From Bacillus spizizenii TU-B-10 (GTDB lineage Bacteria > Bacillota > Bacilli > Bacillales > Bacillaceae): DNA of 64,000 bases. The stretch spans positions 1,682,857 to 1,746,856 of the forward strand of contig NC_016047.1 in assembly GCF_000227465.1 (NCBI RefSeq), read 5' to 3'. Shown here piece by piece: positions 9,626-18,555 of the stretch. Under the pieces are notes generated by a model, which saw nothing but the letters and a program-made list of their open reading frames with translations, was not told the DNA's origin and did no database searches. A program made the position numbers and the translations under genes. How positions within the stretch are numbered: position 1 is the first letter of the stretch; every line of letters begins with the position of its first letter.

Positions 9626-10981
9626 GTGGAAAATGATCAATTTTTACAGAATCAGCATTTTTTAATCCTTGGGCTCGCGAAAAGCGGGTATGCGGCGGCA
9701 TCCATTCTTCATGACAAAGGCATTTACGTTGCAGTCAACGACCAAAAGCCTTTTGAAGAAAACGAACCAGCCCAAAAGCTTTCTGAAAAAGGAATCGAGG
9801 TTGTTTGCGGAGAGCATCCAGTTTCTCTGTTCGATCAGCATCAAATCACAGTTCTGATCAAAAACCCGGGAATTCCTTATGAAAATATTATGGTTCAGGA
9901 AGCGGAAAAAAGAGGCATCCCGGTTTGGACGGAAATTGAGCTCGCTTACTACCTGACAAACGCCAAGTTTATCGGGATTACCGGATCGAACGGAAAAACG
10001 ACCACGACAACGCTGATTTATGAAATGCTCAAAGCTGACTCGCAAAAGGCACTGATTGCCGGAAACATCGGCACAGTCGCAAGTGAGGTTGCCTATCATG
10101 CTGATGGGGATGAATGGATCGTTACTGAACTGTCTTCGTTTCAGCTGATGGGAACACACGCTTTTAGACCGGAAATCAGCCTGATCTTAAACGTGTTTGA
10201 CGCTCATTTGGATTATCACCATACGCGAGAAAACTATGAAAAAGCGAAACAGAAAGTGTATCTTCATCAGGTTGCTTCAGATAAAGCCATTGTCAACCAG
10301 GATGATGAAACTGTCGTGCGTCTGGCTGAAGCAGGAAAAGCCGAAATCATCCCATTTTCAGTCAGCAAAACGCTTGAACAGGGCGCTTATGTAAAAGACG
10401 GTATGATTATGTTCAGCGGCGAAGCCATTATTCCTCTGGAAGAGGTTGTGCTGCCCGGCGCTCATAATTTGGAGAACATTTTAGCTGCCATTGCAGTTGT
10501 GAAAACGGCAGGAGTGTCCAGCGAAGCAGTTAAAAAGGTGCTGACAAGCTTTACTGGCGTGAAGCACCGTCTGCAATATGTCACAACAGTGAAAGACCGC
10601 AAGTTTTATAATGATAGTAAAGCGACAAACATTTTGGCGACAAGCAAGGCGCTTTCAGCTTTTGACAAACCGGTCATTCTGCTTGCGGGCGGACTGGATC
10701 GCGGAAATGGTTTTGACGACTTAAAACCGTATATGAAACATGTCAAAGCAGTGCTTACATTTGGCCAGACAGCGCCGAAACTTGAGAAGCTCGGCAATGA
10801 GATGGGAATACAACATGTCAAACGTGTCGATAATGTTGAACAAGCAGTATCTGCGGCGTTTGCGCTCTCAAATGAAGGAGATGTCATCCTGCTGTCACCT
10901 GCGTGTGCGAGCTGGGATCAATTCAAAACATTTGAAGAACGCGGTGACATGTTTATAGATGCCGTGCATATGCTTAAGTAA
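9626..10981 (+). CDS. murD: MurD, UDP-MurNAc-L-Ala:D-Glu ligase
   Basis: A 451-residue Mur ligase that adds D-glutamate to UDP-MurNAc-L-alanine. It has an N-terminal Rossmann-like UDP-binding domain, the ATP loop [10 protein letters not shown] near residue 118 and the C-terminal ligase domain with YNDSKATN near 327. The start is GTG immediately after the mraY TAA (TAAGTG), so it depends on translation reaching the end of mraY. Confidence 0.96.
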   Translation: MENDQFLQNQHFLILGLAKSGYAAASILHDKGIYVAVNDQKPFEENEPAQKLSEKGIEVVCGEHPVSLFDQHQITVLIKNPGIPYENIMVQEAEKRGIPVWTEIELAYYLTNAKFIGITGSNGKTTTTTLIYEMLKADSQKALIAGNIGTVASEVAYHADGDEWIVTELSSFQLMGTHAFRPEISLILNVFDAHLDYHHTRENYEKAKQKVYLHQVASDKAIVNQDDETVVRLAEAGKAEIIPFSVSKTLEQGAYVKDGMIMFSGEAIIPLEEVVLPGAHNLENILAAIAVVKTAGVSSEAVKKVLTSFTGVKHRLQYVTTVKDRKFYNDSKATNILATSKALSAFDKPVILLAGGLDRGNGFDDLKPYMKHVKAVLTFGQTAPKLEKLGNEMGIQHVKRVDNVEQAVSAAFALSNEGDVILLSPACASWDQFKTFEERGDMFIDAVHMLK

Positions 10982-11041
10982 GGGCTTGTCTTGGAGTAAA
11001 TCGGCAGCCCTAATGACTTTAAGCTTGGGGTGTCGATTGCT

Positions 11042-12142
11042 TTGACTACTAAAAAAACATCGCCTGATTTCTTATTGGTCATCATTACGTTATTATTATT
11101 AACAATCGGATTAATTATGGTGTACAGTGCGAGTGCGGTATGGGCGGATTATAAATTTGACGACTCATTCTTTTTCGCGAAACGGCAGCTGCTGTTTGCG
11201 GGAATCGGTGTCATTGCCATGTTTTTCATCATGAATGTTGATTATTGGACTTGGAGGACATGGTCCAAGTTGCTGATGGTTATCTGCTTTTTCCTTCTGG
11301 TGCTTGTTTTGATACCAGGCGTCGGCATGGTGCGAAACGGTTCAAGAAGCTGGATCGGAGTCGGGGCATTCAGCATACAGCCTTCAGAGTTTATGAAGCT
11401 TGCGATGATCGCATTCCTTGCTAAATTTCTCTCTGAAAAACAAAAAAACATCACATCGTTCAGACGGGGGTTCGTCCCGGCACTTGGCATCGTGTTTTCA
11501 GCGTTTTTGATTATCATGTGCCAGCCTGACCTCGGAACAGGGACGGTGATGGTCGGAACTTGTATTGTCATGATCTTTGTAGCCGGCGCGCGAATCGCCC
11601 ATTTTGTCTTTCTCGGGCTGATTGGCCTCAGCGGATTTGTCGGGCTCGTACTATCGGCTCCATATCGGATTAAGCGGATTACCTCCTACTTAAATCCGTG
11701 GGAAGACCCGCTCGGAAGCGGTTTTCAAATCATTCAATCGCTTTATGCAGTGGGGCCCGGCGGATTGTTTGGAATGGGTCTTGGACAAAGCAGACAGAAG
11801 TTCTTTTATCTGCCTGAGCCGCAAACAGACTTTATTTTCGCCATCTTGTCAGAGGAGCTTGGCTTTATCGGGGGAACACTTATTTTGCTTCTCTTCAGCG
11901 TTCTGCTGTGGAGAGGGATCAGAATTGCGCTCGGTGCCCCTGATCTGTACGGAAGCTTTGTCGCAGTCGGCATTATTTCAATGATTGCCATTCAAGTCAT
12001 GATTAATATCGGCGTAGTAACGGGCCTTATTCCGGTAACAGGCATCACGCTCCCGTTTCTAAGCTACGGAGGTTCTTCATTGACCCTGATGCTGATGGCT
12101 GTCGGCGTGCTGCTGAATGTGAGCCGCTACTCGAGGTATTAA
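11042..12142 (+). CDS. spoVE: SpoVE, SEDS glycosyltransferase for spore cortex
   Basis: A 366-residue SEDS-family protein (relative of FtsW and RodA) with ten predicted membrane segments, the partner of SpoVD for cortex peptidoglycan polymerisation. Family signatures seen are VYSAS near residue 25, SRSWIG near 101 and the C-terminal GGSSL. The start chosen is TTG at 11042, nine bases after GGGGTG (11027-11032). The in-frame GTG at 11030 lies inside that ribosome binding site. Its position between murD and murG is where ftsW sits in other bacteria. Confidence 0.95.
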   Translation: MTTKKTSPDFLLVIITLLLLTIGLIMVYSASAVWADYKFDDSFFFAKRQLLFAGIGVIAMFFIMNVDYWTWRTWSKLLMVICFFLLVLVLIPGVGMVRNGSRSWIGVGAFSIQPSEFMKLAMIAFLAKFLSEKQKNITSFRRGFVPALGIVFSAFLIIMCQPDLGTGTVMVGTCIVMIFVAGARIAHFVFLGLIGLSGFVGLVLSAPYRIKRITSYLNPWEDPLGSGFQIIQSLYAVGPGGLFGMGLGQSRQKFFYLPEPQTDFIFAILSEELGFIGGTLILLLFSVLLWRGIRIALGAPDLYGSFVAVGIISMIAIQVMINIGVVTGLIPVTGITLPFLSYGGSSLTLMLMAVGVLLNVSRYSRY

Positions 12143-12150
12143 TGAATGTA

Positions 12151-12179
12151 TTGCCAGGCGTCCTGTTAACAGGAGGCTG
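12151..12179 (+). repeat. Imperfect palindrome between spoVE and murG
   Basis: A nearly symmetrical sequence centred on CCTGTTAACAGG, extended on both sides by CCAG and CTGG. It could be a DNA operator or part of an RNA fold together with the next hairpin. No known protein site is recognised. Confidence 0.45.
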
Positions 12180-12193
12180 GGAAACAATTGATG

Positions 12194-12225
12194 CGATAAC
12201 CCTGTCCAACAAAACAGGGTTATCG
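12194..12225 (+). other. Perfect 12-bp hairpin without U-tract, murG leader
   Basis: CGATAACCCTGT (12194-12205) and ACAGGGTTATCG (12214-12225) are exact inverse complements around an 8-nt loop. No T-run follows, so it is not a classical terminator. It ends 36 bases before the murG start and may affect mRNA stability or processing. Confidence 0.7.
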
Positions 12226-12261
12226 TTATGTTATAGAGAAACTTAGACTGGGGGAAGAGAT

Positions 12262-13353
12262 ATGCGAATTGCAATAAGCGGAGGCGGTACAGGGGGACAT
12301 ATTTATCCTGCGCTTGCTTTTATTAAAGAAGTGCAGCGCCGTCATCCTGATGTGGAATTTTTATATATCGGAACAGAAAACGGACTGGAGAAAAAAATTG
12401 TTGAGCGGGAGAATATACCGTTTCGTTCAATTGAAATTACAGGGTTTAAAAGAAAGCTGTCATTTGAAAACGTCAAGACTGTGATGCGTTTTCTGAAGGG
12501 TGTAAAAAAGAGCAAGTCGTACTTAGCGGAATTTAAGCCCGATGCCGTGATTGGAACGGGCGGTTACGTCTGCGGGCCTGTTGTCTATGCCGCTGCGAAA
12601 ATGGGAATTCCGACTATTGTCCATGAACAAAACAGCCTGCCGGGCATCACGAATAAGTTTCTTTCAAAATATGTTAATAAAGTAGCGATTTGTTTTGAAG
12701 AAGCAAAATCACATTTTCCTGACGAGAAAGTTGTATTTACGGGAAACCCGAGAGCCTCTGAAGTCGTCTCAATAAAGACGGGCCGATCAATGGCTGAATT
12801 TGGGCTTTCTGAAGAGAAAAAAACGGTCTTAATCTTTGGCGGAAGCCGAGGCGCTGCACCGATTAACCGTGCTGTCATTGACATGCAGGATGAGCTGAAA
12901 ACAAGAGACTACCAAGTGCTGTATATCACCGGTGAAGTTCACTATGAAAAAGTGATGAATGAGCTGAAAAGCAAGGGTGCCGCTGATAATATGGTCACAA
13001 AGCCGTTTCTTCATCAAATGCCAGAGTATTTAAAGGCCATTGATGTCATTGTGGCCAGAGCCGGTGCGACGACGATTGCCGAAATTACTGCTCTCGGAAT
13101 CCCAAGTGTTCTGATCCCAAGCCCATATGTAACAGCGAATCACCAGGAGGTCAATGCCAGATCTCTCGGCCAGCATGATGCGGCGATTGTTCTGAAAGAA
13201 ACAGAGCTCAACGGTGAAAAGCTGATTGATGCGCTTGACCGGATTGTATTGAATGAGCAAACGTTAAAGGAAATGAGCGAACGGACAAAGTCACTCGGTG
13301 TTCCTGACGCGGCTGCCCGTTTATACAGCGTACTCGAAGAATTGAAAAAATAA
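12262..13353 (+). CDS. murG: MurG, lipid II-forming N-acetylglucosaminyltransferase
   Basis: A 363-residue GT-B glycosyltransferase (GT28) that adds GlcNAc to lipid I on the inner face of the membrane, giving lipid II. The N-terminal glycine-rich loop [12 protein letters not shown] (residues 7-18) and the second loop GGSRGA near 193 are clear. The donor-binding region GATTIAE near 270 is also present. GGGGAAGAG lies just before the ATG. Confidence 0.96.
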   Translation: MRIAISGGGTGGHIYPALAFIKEVQRRHPDVEFLYIGTENGLEKKIVERENIPFRSIEITGFKRKLSFENVKTVMRFLKGVKKSKSYLAEFKPDAVIGTGGYVCGPVVYAAAKMGIPTIVHEQNSLPGITNKFLSKYVNKVAICFEEAKSHFPDEKVVFTGNPRASEVVSIKTGRSMAEFGLSEEKKTVLIFGGSRGAAPINRAVIDMQDELKTRDYQVLYITGEVHYEKVMNELKSKGAADNMVTKPFLHQMPEYLKAIDVIVARAGATTIAEITALGIPSVLIPSPYVTANHQEVNARSLGQHDAAIVLKETELNGEKLIDALDRIVLNEQTLKEMSERTKSLGVPDAAARLYSVLEELKK

Positions 13354-13384
13354 TAGAAAAGCAAATGGAATGCGGAGGTTTACG

Positions 13385-14296
13385 ATGGAGAAAGTGATAC
13401 AGGAATTAAAAGAACGCGAAGTCGGCAAGGTTCTTGCAAACGAACCGCTCGCGAATCATACAACGATGAAAATCGGCGGACCTGCGGATGTATTGGTCAT
13501 TCCAAGCAGTGTAGATGCTGTCAAAGATATCATGGACGTTATTAAAAAATATGATGTGAAGTGGACAGTCATCGGCCGTGGATCAAATCTTCTTGTTTTA
13601 GATGAGGGAATCAGAGGCGTAGTGATTAAGCTGGGTGCAGGCCTTGACCATCTGGAGCTTGAAGGGGAGCAAGTGACGGTCGGAGGCGGTTATTCAGTGG
13701 TCCGTCTTGCTACCTCATTGAGCAAAAAAGGCCTGTCCGGTTTGGAATTTGCTGCCGGTATTCCAGGATCAGTCGGCGGAGCGGTTTACATGAATGCCGG
13801 CGCTCACGGCTCTGATATGAGCGAAATCCTCGTCAAAGCACATATTTTGTTTGAAGACGGCACGATTGAGTGGCTGACAAATGAGCAGATGGATTTCAGC
13901 TACAGAACATCTGTATTACAAAAGAAACGCCCGGGCGTTTGCCTTGAAGCCGTTCTGCAGCTGGAGCAGAAGGATAAAGAATCAATCGTTCAGCAAATGC
14001 AAAGCAATAAAGACTACAGAAAAAATACACAGCCGTATTCAAGCCCTTGTGCGGGAAGCATATTCAGAAATCCGCTTCCGAATCATGCCGGAAACCTTGT
14101 TGAAAAAGCAGGCTTGAAAGGATATCAAATCGGCGGTGCAAAGATATCGGAAATGCACGGAAACTTCATCGTCAATGCGGGCGGAGCATCAGCAAAAGAT
14201 GTGCTTGATCTCATTGACCATGTGAAAAAGACAATCCGTGAAAAATACGAGATTGATATGCACACAGAGGTTGAAATCATCGGCGAAAATCGCTGA
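13385..14296 (+). CDS. murB: MurB, UDP-N-acetylenolpyruvoylglucosamine reductase
   Basis: A 303-residue flavoenzyme that reduces UDP-GlcNAc-enolpyruvate with NADPH to UDP-MurNAc. The FAD-binding motif GRGSNLL (near residue 66) and the [10 protein letters not shown] segment are present, as are the proton-donor serine in AGSIFRNP and a C-terminal EVEII. Type IIb MurB lengths match. The ATG at 13385 follows GGAGG; the in-frame ATG 15 bases upstream lacks a proper ribosome binding site. Confidence 0.96.
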   Translation: MEKVIQELKEREVGKVLANEPLANHTTMKIGGPADVLVIPSSVDAVKDIMDVIKKYDVKWTVIGRGSNLLVLDEGIRGVVIKLGAGLDHLELEGEQVTVGGGYSVVRLATSLSKKGLSGLEFAAGIPGSVGGAVYMNAGAHGSDMSEILVKAHILFEDGTIEWLTNEQMDFSYRTSVLQKKRPGVCLEAVLQLEQKDKESIVQQMQSNKDYRKNTQPYSSPCAGSIFRNPLPNHAGNLVEKAGLKGYQIGGAKISEMHGNFIVNAGGASAKDVLDLIDHVKKTIREKYEIDMHTEVEIIGENR

Positions 14297-14302
14297 TTCA
14301 AG

Positions 14303-14332
14303 TTCTGACTGAAGCTGTTCATATGATATACT
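14303..14332 (+). promoter_or_regulatory. Predicted extended -10 promoter before divIB
   Basis: TGATATACT (TG then TATACT, 14324-14332) is an extended -10 element; TTCTGA at 14303 is a weak -35 at 18 bp. It could give divIB-ylxW-ylxX-sbp a supply of transcript separate from the mur genes. Confidence 0.5.
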
Positions 14333-14343
14333 GTAAGCAAACG

Positions 14344-14376
14344 ACAAACGGCATCCATAGTATGCCGTTTGTTTTG
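14344..14376 (+). other. Hairpin at predicted 5' end of divIB transcript
   Basis: ACAAACGGCAT (14344-14354) pairs exactly with ATGCCGTTTGT (14362-14372). Only TTT follows, so termination would be weak. It lies a few bases after the start expected from the preceding promoter and may act as a 5' stabilising stem, or as a leaky terminator for murB. Confidence 0.6.
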
Positions 14377-14426
14377 GAATAGACAGACTTTTAACAGCTG
14401 TTTCATTTGAATGAGGTGAACAGGCA

Positions 14427-15218
14427 ATGAACCCGGGTCATGACCGAGAAAAAATCGTAAACATTGAAGAACGGATTCCTAAAATTAAAGAGCAGCGGAA
14501 ACAGAAGGCCAACCGACGTCTCATTTCATTTATTATGCTCTTTTTTATTATGGTGCTGATCATCGTGTACCTGCAGACGCCAATCAGTAAAGTATCAACA
14601 ATCTCTGTTACAGGGAATGAGAATGTATCCAAAAAGGAAATTATCGAGCTTTCCGATATTAACAGCGGAGATACTGAGTTTTGGAGTTTGGACAAGAAAA
14701 AAACAGAAAAGAAGATTCAGCAAAATAAATTAGTGAAAAAAGCGGAGATCAGCAAATCGCTTCCTAATAAAATCAACATTGCGATCGAAGAATATAAAGC
14801 GATTGCTTATTTAGAAAAAGACGATGTGTACTATGAAGTGCTTGAAAACGGTTCAGTTCTGCCAAACGAAGTAACGCCGGATGATGCCGGACCGATACTG
14901 GTAAATTGGACAAACGCGAAGAAACGGTCTCAAATGGCCAAGCAGCTCGATGCTTTGTCAAATTCGTTAAAACAGTCGATTTCAGAAATTTATTATACGC
15001 CTGTAAAAATGGATGAAAACCGTATTAAATTGTATATGAACGACGGTTATGTTGTCACTGCGTCTATTAAAACTTTTGCAGACCGAATGAAAACGTATCC
15101 TTCTATCATTTCGCAGCTTAGCAGCAATAAAAAAGGAATTATTCATTTAGAAGTTGCCACCTATTTTGAAGAGTTTGGCAAAAACGATAAAGCTGCTAAA
15201 AAGGAAGATGAAAATTGA
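14427..15218 (+). CDS. divIB: DivIB (FtsQ), divisome protein
   Basis: A 263-residue bitopic membrane protein of the FtsQ family. It has a cytoplasmic basic tail (1-30), one membrane helix (about 31-50), a POTRA domain starting near TISVTGNENV (about 55-120), a beta domain and a charged C-terminal tail. It stabilises FtsL and DivIC at the septum. ATG preceded by GAGGTG. Its TGA overlaps the TTG start of ylxW. Confidence 0.95.
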   Translation: MNPGHDREKIVNIEERIPKIKEQRKQKANRRLISFIMLFFIMVLIIVYLQTPISKVSTISVTGNENVSKKEIIELSDINSGDTEFWSLDKKKTEKKIQQNKLVKKAEISKSLPNKINIAIEEYKAIAYLEKDDVYYEVLENGSVLPNEVTPDDAGPILVNWTNAKKRSQMAKQLDALSNSLKQSISEIYYTPVKMDENRIKLYMNDGYVVTASIKTFADRMKTYPSIISQLSSNKKGIIHLEVATYFEEFGKNDKAAKKEDEN

Positions 15219-15910
15219 GGGGTAAATCAGCAGTCCTCCTTTCTTTAATTATGCTTATCGCAGGCTTTTTGATTTCATTTTCTTTTCAAATGACAAAAGA
15301 AAACAACAAAAGCGCGGCTGAGACGGAAGAGTGGAAAAAAGAATATGCGCTGAGGGATGAACTCCTGAAACAGGAGAAAGAAAATAAGAATCTTGAAAAA
15401 GAATTGTATCAAAAGCAAAATAAAGTCCGTCAGGCGGAAAATAAGCTGAAGAAAGAAAAGACGGAATACTATAACGTCCTCGAAGATACAGAAAAATACA
15501 GAATGTATATTGGGGAAGTCGGTGTGCAGGGAGAGGGCGTTGAGGTGACCTTGGAAGATGCGTCGTACATACCGGAAGGGGAGAATGTGAACAGTTACAT
15601 CGTTCACGAAAGCCATATCTTTCAAGTGGTAAACGAACTGTATATCTCGGGTGCGGCGGCCGTCGCCGTTAATGGCCAGCGTTTGACACATGATTCCTAT
15701 ATCAAGTGCAACGGTCCTGTTGTAACGGTAGACGGGGTGCAACATCCCGCCCCATTTACGATATCTGCCATTGGAGATCCTGATGTCCTGCTGCCTTCGT
15801 TAAATATAGCAGGAGGCCTGATCGATCAGCTGTCAATGGATCATATTTCTGTTTCCGCAGAAAAAGAGAAAAACGTACAAATGAAACCGATTCTGAAAAC
15901 GAAGGAATGA
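15215..15910 (+). CDS. ylxW: YlxW, DUF881 membrane protein
   Basis: A 231-residue protein with an N-terminal membrane anchor (about 5-24), a strongly charged coiled coil (about 30-90) and a DUF881 domain containing VEVTLEDAS and VAVNGQR. No enzymatic role is established; its place in the division cluster between divIB and ftsA suggests a link to the envelope or septum. The TTG start overlaps the divIB stop by four bases, so translation is coupled. It is a paralogue of the next gene. Confidence 0.85.
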   Translation: MRGKSAVLLSLIMLIAGFLISFSFQMTKENNKSAAETEEWKKEYALRDELLKQEKENKNLEKELYQKQNKVRQAENKLKKEKTEYYNVLEDTEKYRMYIGEVGVQGEGVEVTLEDASYIPEGENVNSYIVHESHIFQVVNELYISGAAAVAVNGQRLTHDSYIKCNGPVVTVDGVQHPAPFTISAIGDPDVLLPSLNIAGGLIDQLSMDHISVSAEKEKNVQMKPILKTKE

Positions 15911-15932
15911 CTGAAAAAGCGGGTGAAACAGA

Positions 15933-16640
15933 TTGAAAATAAAGCGTTCCTTCATAAGCATCAGTGTGCTTATGGTCATCTTCGGCCTCATGATAGCTGT
16001 TCAGTTTAACTCATTAAAGCACCCTCAAGTCCGAGACACAAGAGATATGTGGGATATAAGGGAAGAGCTGACTTCAGAGCAGAAGAAGCAGGAAAAGCTG
16101 CTGGCTGAAATAAACAAATATGATAAACTGCTCAATAGCTATTCGCAAACGAAAGAAATGACAAAAGAAACCGCGCTCAATAATACCTTGCAAACCTTAA
16201 AAAAAACAGCCGGCATGACCGATATAACAGGTAGCGGAATTGTCATCACCATTTCCCCGCTTTTTTCTGAAAGCTTAACAGGAGAGCCGATCGAAAATCC
16301 GCCTCCGGATTTGCTGAAGAAGCTGATCAATGAACTCAACTCCTTCGGTGCAGAGCATATCTCGATTAATGAGCGAAGAGTTGTGAATCATACCGTCATA
16401 AGGGATATAAACGGCACAACGAAAATAGACGGATACGGCCTTGACGATTATCCTTTAACAGTAAAAGTGCTTGCCGAAGATCCGGACATGCTGTACAGCA
16501 GAGTGAAGGGGTCAGGACTTGAGGACCTTTTTGCATCTGAAAATTTAGCATTAAAAGCCGGTAAATCTGACAGCAACCTGACACTAAAAGCATATGACAG
16601 ACCATTAGACGTACAACAGCTGAAACCGCTTAAAGACTGA
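15933..16640 (+). CDS. ylxX: YlxX, DUF881 membrane protein
   Basis: A 235-residue paralogue of YlxW with the same plan: a membrane anchor (about 5-24), a short coiled coil (about 40-70) and a DUF881 domain with GSGIVITISPL and HISINERRVVNHT. Function unknown. The start is TTG after GGGTGA. The two paralogues lie in tandem and probably arose by duplication. Confidence 0.82.
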   Translation: MKIKRSFISISVLMVIFGLMIAVQFNSLKHPQVRDTRDMWDIREELTSEQKKQEKLLAEINKYDKLLNSYSQTKEMTKETALNNTLQTLKKTAGMTDITGSGIVITISPLFSESLTGEPIENPPPDLLKKLINELNSFGAEHISINERRVVNHTVIRDINGTTKIDGYGLDDYPLTVKVLAEDPDMLYSRVKGSGLEDLFASENLALKAGKSDSNLTLKAYDRPLDVQQLKPLKD

Positions 16641-16657
16641 AAAGGAGGAGAATTGTC

Positions 16658-17023
16658 ATGTGGCTGCCCGTGCTGGGACTGGTGCTCGGAATAACGATCG
16701 GACTGATGACAAACTTAACGATTCCGAGTGAATATTCAAACTACTTATCGCTTGCGGTGCTTGCCGCACTTGATACATTAATCGGCGGAATCAGGGCGCA
16801 TTTACAGGGTACATATGATGAAATGGTATTTGTTTCCGGTTTCTTTTTTAATATTATATTGGCAATAAGTTTAGCTTTTCTGGGAGTCCATCTTGGTGTA
16901 GACTTGTATTTAGCAGGTATATTCGCATTTGGAGTCAGATTATTTCAGAATATAGCCGTTATCAGAAGAAATCTACTAACAAAGTGGACTCTTTCTAAAA
17001 AAAATAAAAAAAATGTGATATAA
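16658..17023 (+). CDS. sbp: Sbp, small basic membrane protein (DUF1290)
   Basis: A 121-residue protein with three or four membrane segments (near 4-20, 28-45, 59-80 and 83-105) and a lysine-rich tail (KKNKKN). It is known only as a conserved small basic protein upstream of ftsA; no function is established. A strong AAAGGAGGA precedes the ATG. The last bases of the gene lead directly into the ftsA promoter region. Confidence 0.85.
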   Translation: MWLPVLGLVLGITIGLMTNLTIPSEYSNYLSLAVLAALDTLIGGIRAHLQGTYDEMVFVSGFFFNIILAISLAFLGVHLGVDLYLAGIFAFGVRLFQNIAVIRRNLLTKWTLSKKNKKNVI

Positions 17024-17024
17024 A

Positions 17025-17051
17025 AGAGGATATACATAGGATATAACGAAT
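17025..17051 (+). promoter_or_regulatory. Sigma-H promoter of ftsAZ
   Basis: AGAGGATAT (17025-17033), an 11-bp spacer and AACGAAT (17045-17051) match the sigma-H pattern RnAGGAwww / RnnGAAT exactly. In B. subtilis a sigma-H promoter raises FtsZ at the onset of sporulation. Confidence 0.8.
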
Positions 17052-17135
17052 ATTTTCAATAAACATAAAATGTGAAGAGCACATAAGGAATATTCCGTTG
17101 TTATTTTTTGTTACACACTTGTAAAGCCACATTCA

Positions 17136-17164
17136 TTGTATTGTTGTTCCGCAAATAATAGAAT
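17136..17164 (+). promoter_or_regulatory. Predicted sigma-A promoter of ftsAZ
   Basis: TTGTAT (17136-17141), a 17-bp spacer and TAGAAT (17159-17164), about 35 bases before the ftsA start. This would be the vegetative promoter closest to the gene. Confidence 0.6.
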
Positions 17165-17197
17165 AGAAATGATCGAAATGTGAGGAGGTGCCATAGA

Positions 17198-18520
17198 ATG
17201 AACAACAATGAACTTTACGTCAGTCTTGACATCGGTACGTCCAATACAAAAGTGATCGTCGGAGAAATGACAGATGATTCCCTTAATATTATCGGTGTGG
17301 GAAATGTACCGTCTGAAGGGTTGAAAAAAGGCTCAATCGTTGATATAGATGAGACCGTTCATTCTATAAGAAAAGCGTTTGACCAAGCTGAAAGAATGGT
17401 AGGTTTTCCGCTTAGAAAAGCTATTGTCGGCGTTAATGGAAATTATATCAATATTCAAGATACAAACGGTGTTGTAGCAGTTTCCAGTGAAAATAAAGAA
17501 ATTCAAGTTGAAGATGTGCGCCGTGTCATGGAGGCGGCACAGGTTGTTTCAATACCGCACGAACAGCTGATTGTAGACGTCATTCCTAAACAGTTTATCG
17601 TTGATGGAAGAGATGAAATCACCGATCCGAAAAAAATGCTGGGTGTGCGTTTAGAAGTTGAGGGCACCTTGATCACCGGTTCAAAAACAATCTTACATAA
17701 CTTGCTCCGCTGTGTTGAAAGAGCCGGTATTGAAATAACTGATATTTGTCTTCAGCCGCTGGCAGCCGGTTCTGCTGCATTATCAAAGGACGAGAAAAAC
17801 CTTGGTGTGGCTCTCATTGATATAGGGGGAGGGTCAACAACCATTGGCGTATTCCAGAACGGACATCTCACTTCTACCCGTGTCATTCCTCTCGGAGGCG
17901 AAAATATCACCAAAGATATCTCCATCGGATTGAGAACGTCAACAGAAGAAGCAGAACGTGTGAAAAAGCAATTTGGACATGCCTACTATGACGAAGCCTC
18001 GGAAGATGAAGTATTTGAGGTAACCGTAATAGGCACCAATCAAAAACAAACATTTACACAGCAGGAAGCAGCGAATATCATTGAAGCAAGAGTAGAAGAA
18101 ATTCTTGATATTGTTTCAGAAGAGCTTAGCAGTATGGGAATTACCGATCTGCCGGGAGGCTTCGTGCTGACAGGGGGACAAGCAGCAATGCCGGGTGTCA
18201 TGTCATTGGCACAAGATGTGCTGCAAAACAATGTCAGAGTGGCAAGCCCGAATTATATCGGTGTAAGAGATCCTCAATATATGACGGGAGTGGGCCTGAT
18301 CCAATTCGCCTGCCGAAATGCAAGAATCCAAGGCAGAAAAATAGGCTTCAAGATGCCTGAAGAAGCGATACAGGAAATTGCAGTCTCATCATCAGAGGAA
18401 CAAGAGCAGCATCATCACCAAAATGAGGTGCAGCAGCGGCCAAAAGGAAAACAAAAAACACAAGCCGAACATAATAAACAGAGCAAAATGAAAAAACTAT
18501 TAAGCATGTTTTGGGAATAG
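17198..18520 (+). CDS. ftsA: FtsA, actin-like Z-ring membrane tether
   Basis: A 440-residue actin-family ATPase that anchors FtsZ filaments to the membrane. The phosphate 1 loop DIGTSNTKV (8-16), the phosphate 2 motif IDIGGGSTT (near 205) and the adenosine motif TGGQAAMPG (near 330) are visible. The protein ends in a His/Gln/Lys-rich linker and an amphipathic membrane-targeting helix, KMKKLLSMFWE. The ATG at 17198 is eight bases after AGGAGGTG; an in-frame ATG 18 bases upstream precedes that site and is rejected. It forms a two-gene unit with ftsZ. Confidence 0.96.
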   Translation: MNNNELYVSLDIGTSNTKVIVGEMTDDSLNIIGVGNVPSEGLKKGSIVDIDETVHSIRKAFDQAERMVGFPLRKAIVGVNGNYINIQDTNGVVAVSSENKEIQVEDVRRVMEAAQVVSIPHEQLIVDVIPKQFIVDGRDEITDPKKMLGVRLEVEGTLITGSKTILHNLLRCVERAGIEITDICLQPLAAGSAALSKDEKNLGVALIDIGGGSTTIGVFQNGHLTSTRVIPLGGENITKDISIGLRTSTEEAERVKKQFGHAYYDEASEDEVFEVTVIGTNQKQTFTQQEAANIIEARVEEILDIVSEELSSMGITDLPGGFVLTGGQAAMPGVMSLAQDVLQNNVRVASPNYIGVRDPQYMTGVGLIQFACRNARIQGRKIGFKMPEEAIQEIAVSSSEEQEQHHHQNEVQQRPKGKQKTQAEHNKQSKMKKLLSMFWE

Positions 18521-18555
18521 ATAGATAGTCATTCGGCAGATTAGGAGGATTTAGC

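Noticed and set aside
9662..10159. 165-codon open frame on the minus strand inside murD
   Set aside because: Antisense shadow of a conserved enzyme with no independent signals.
12194..12225. Intrinsic terminator after spoVE
   Set aside because: The stem is perfect but no T-run follows, so I list it as a hairpin instead.
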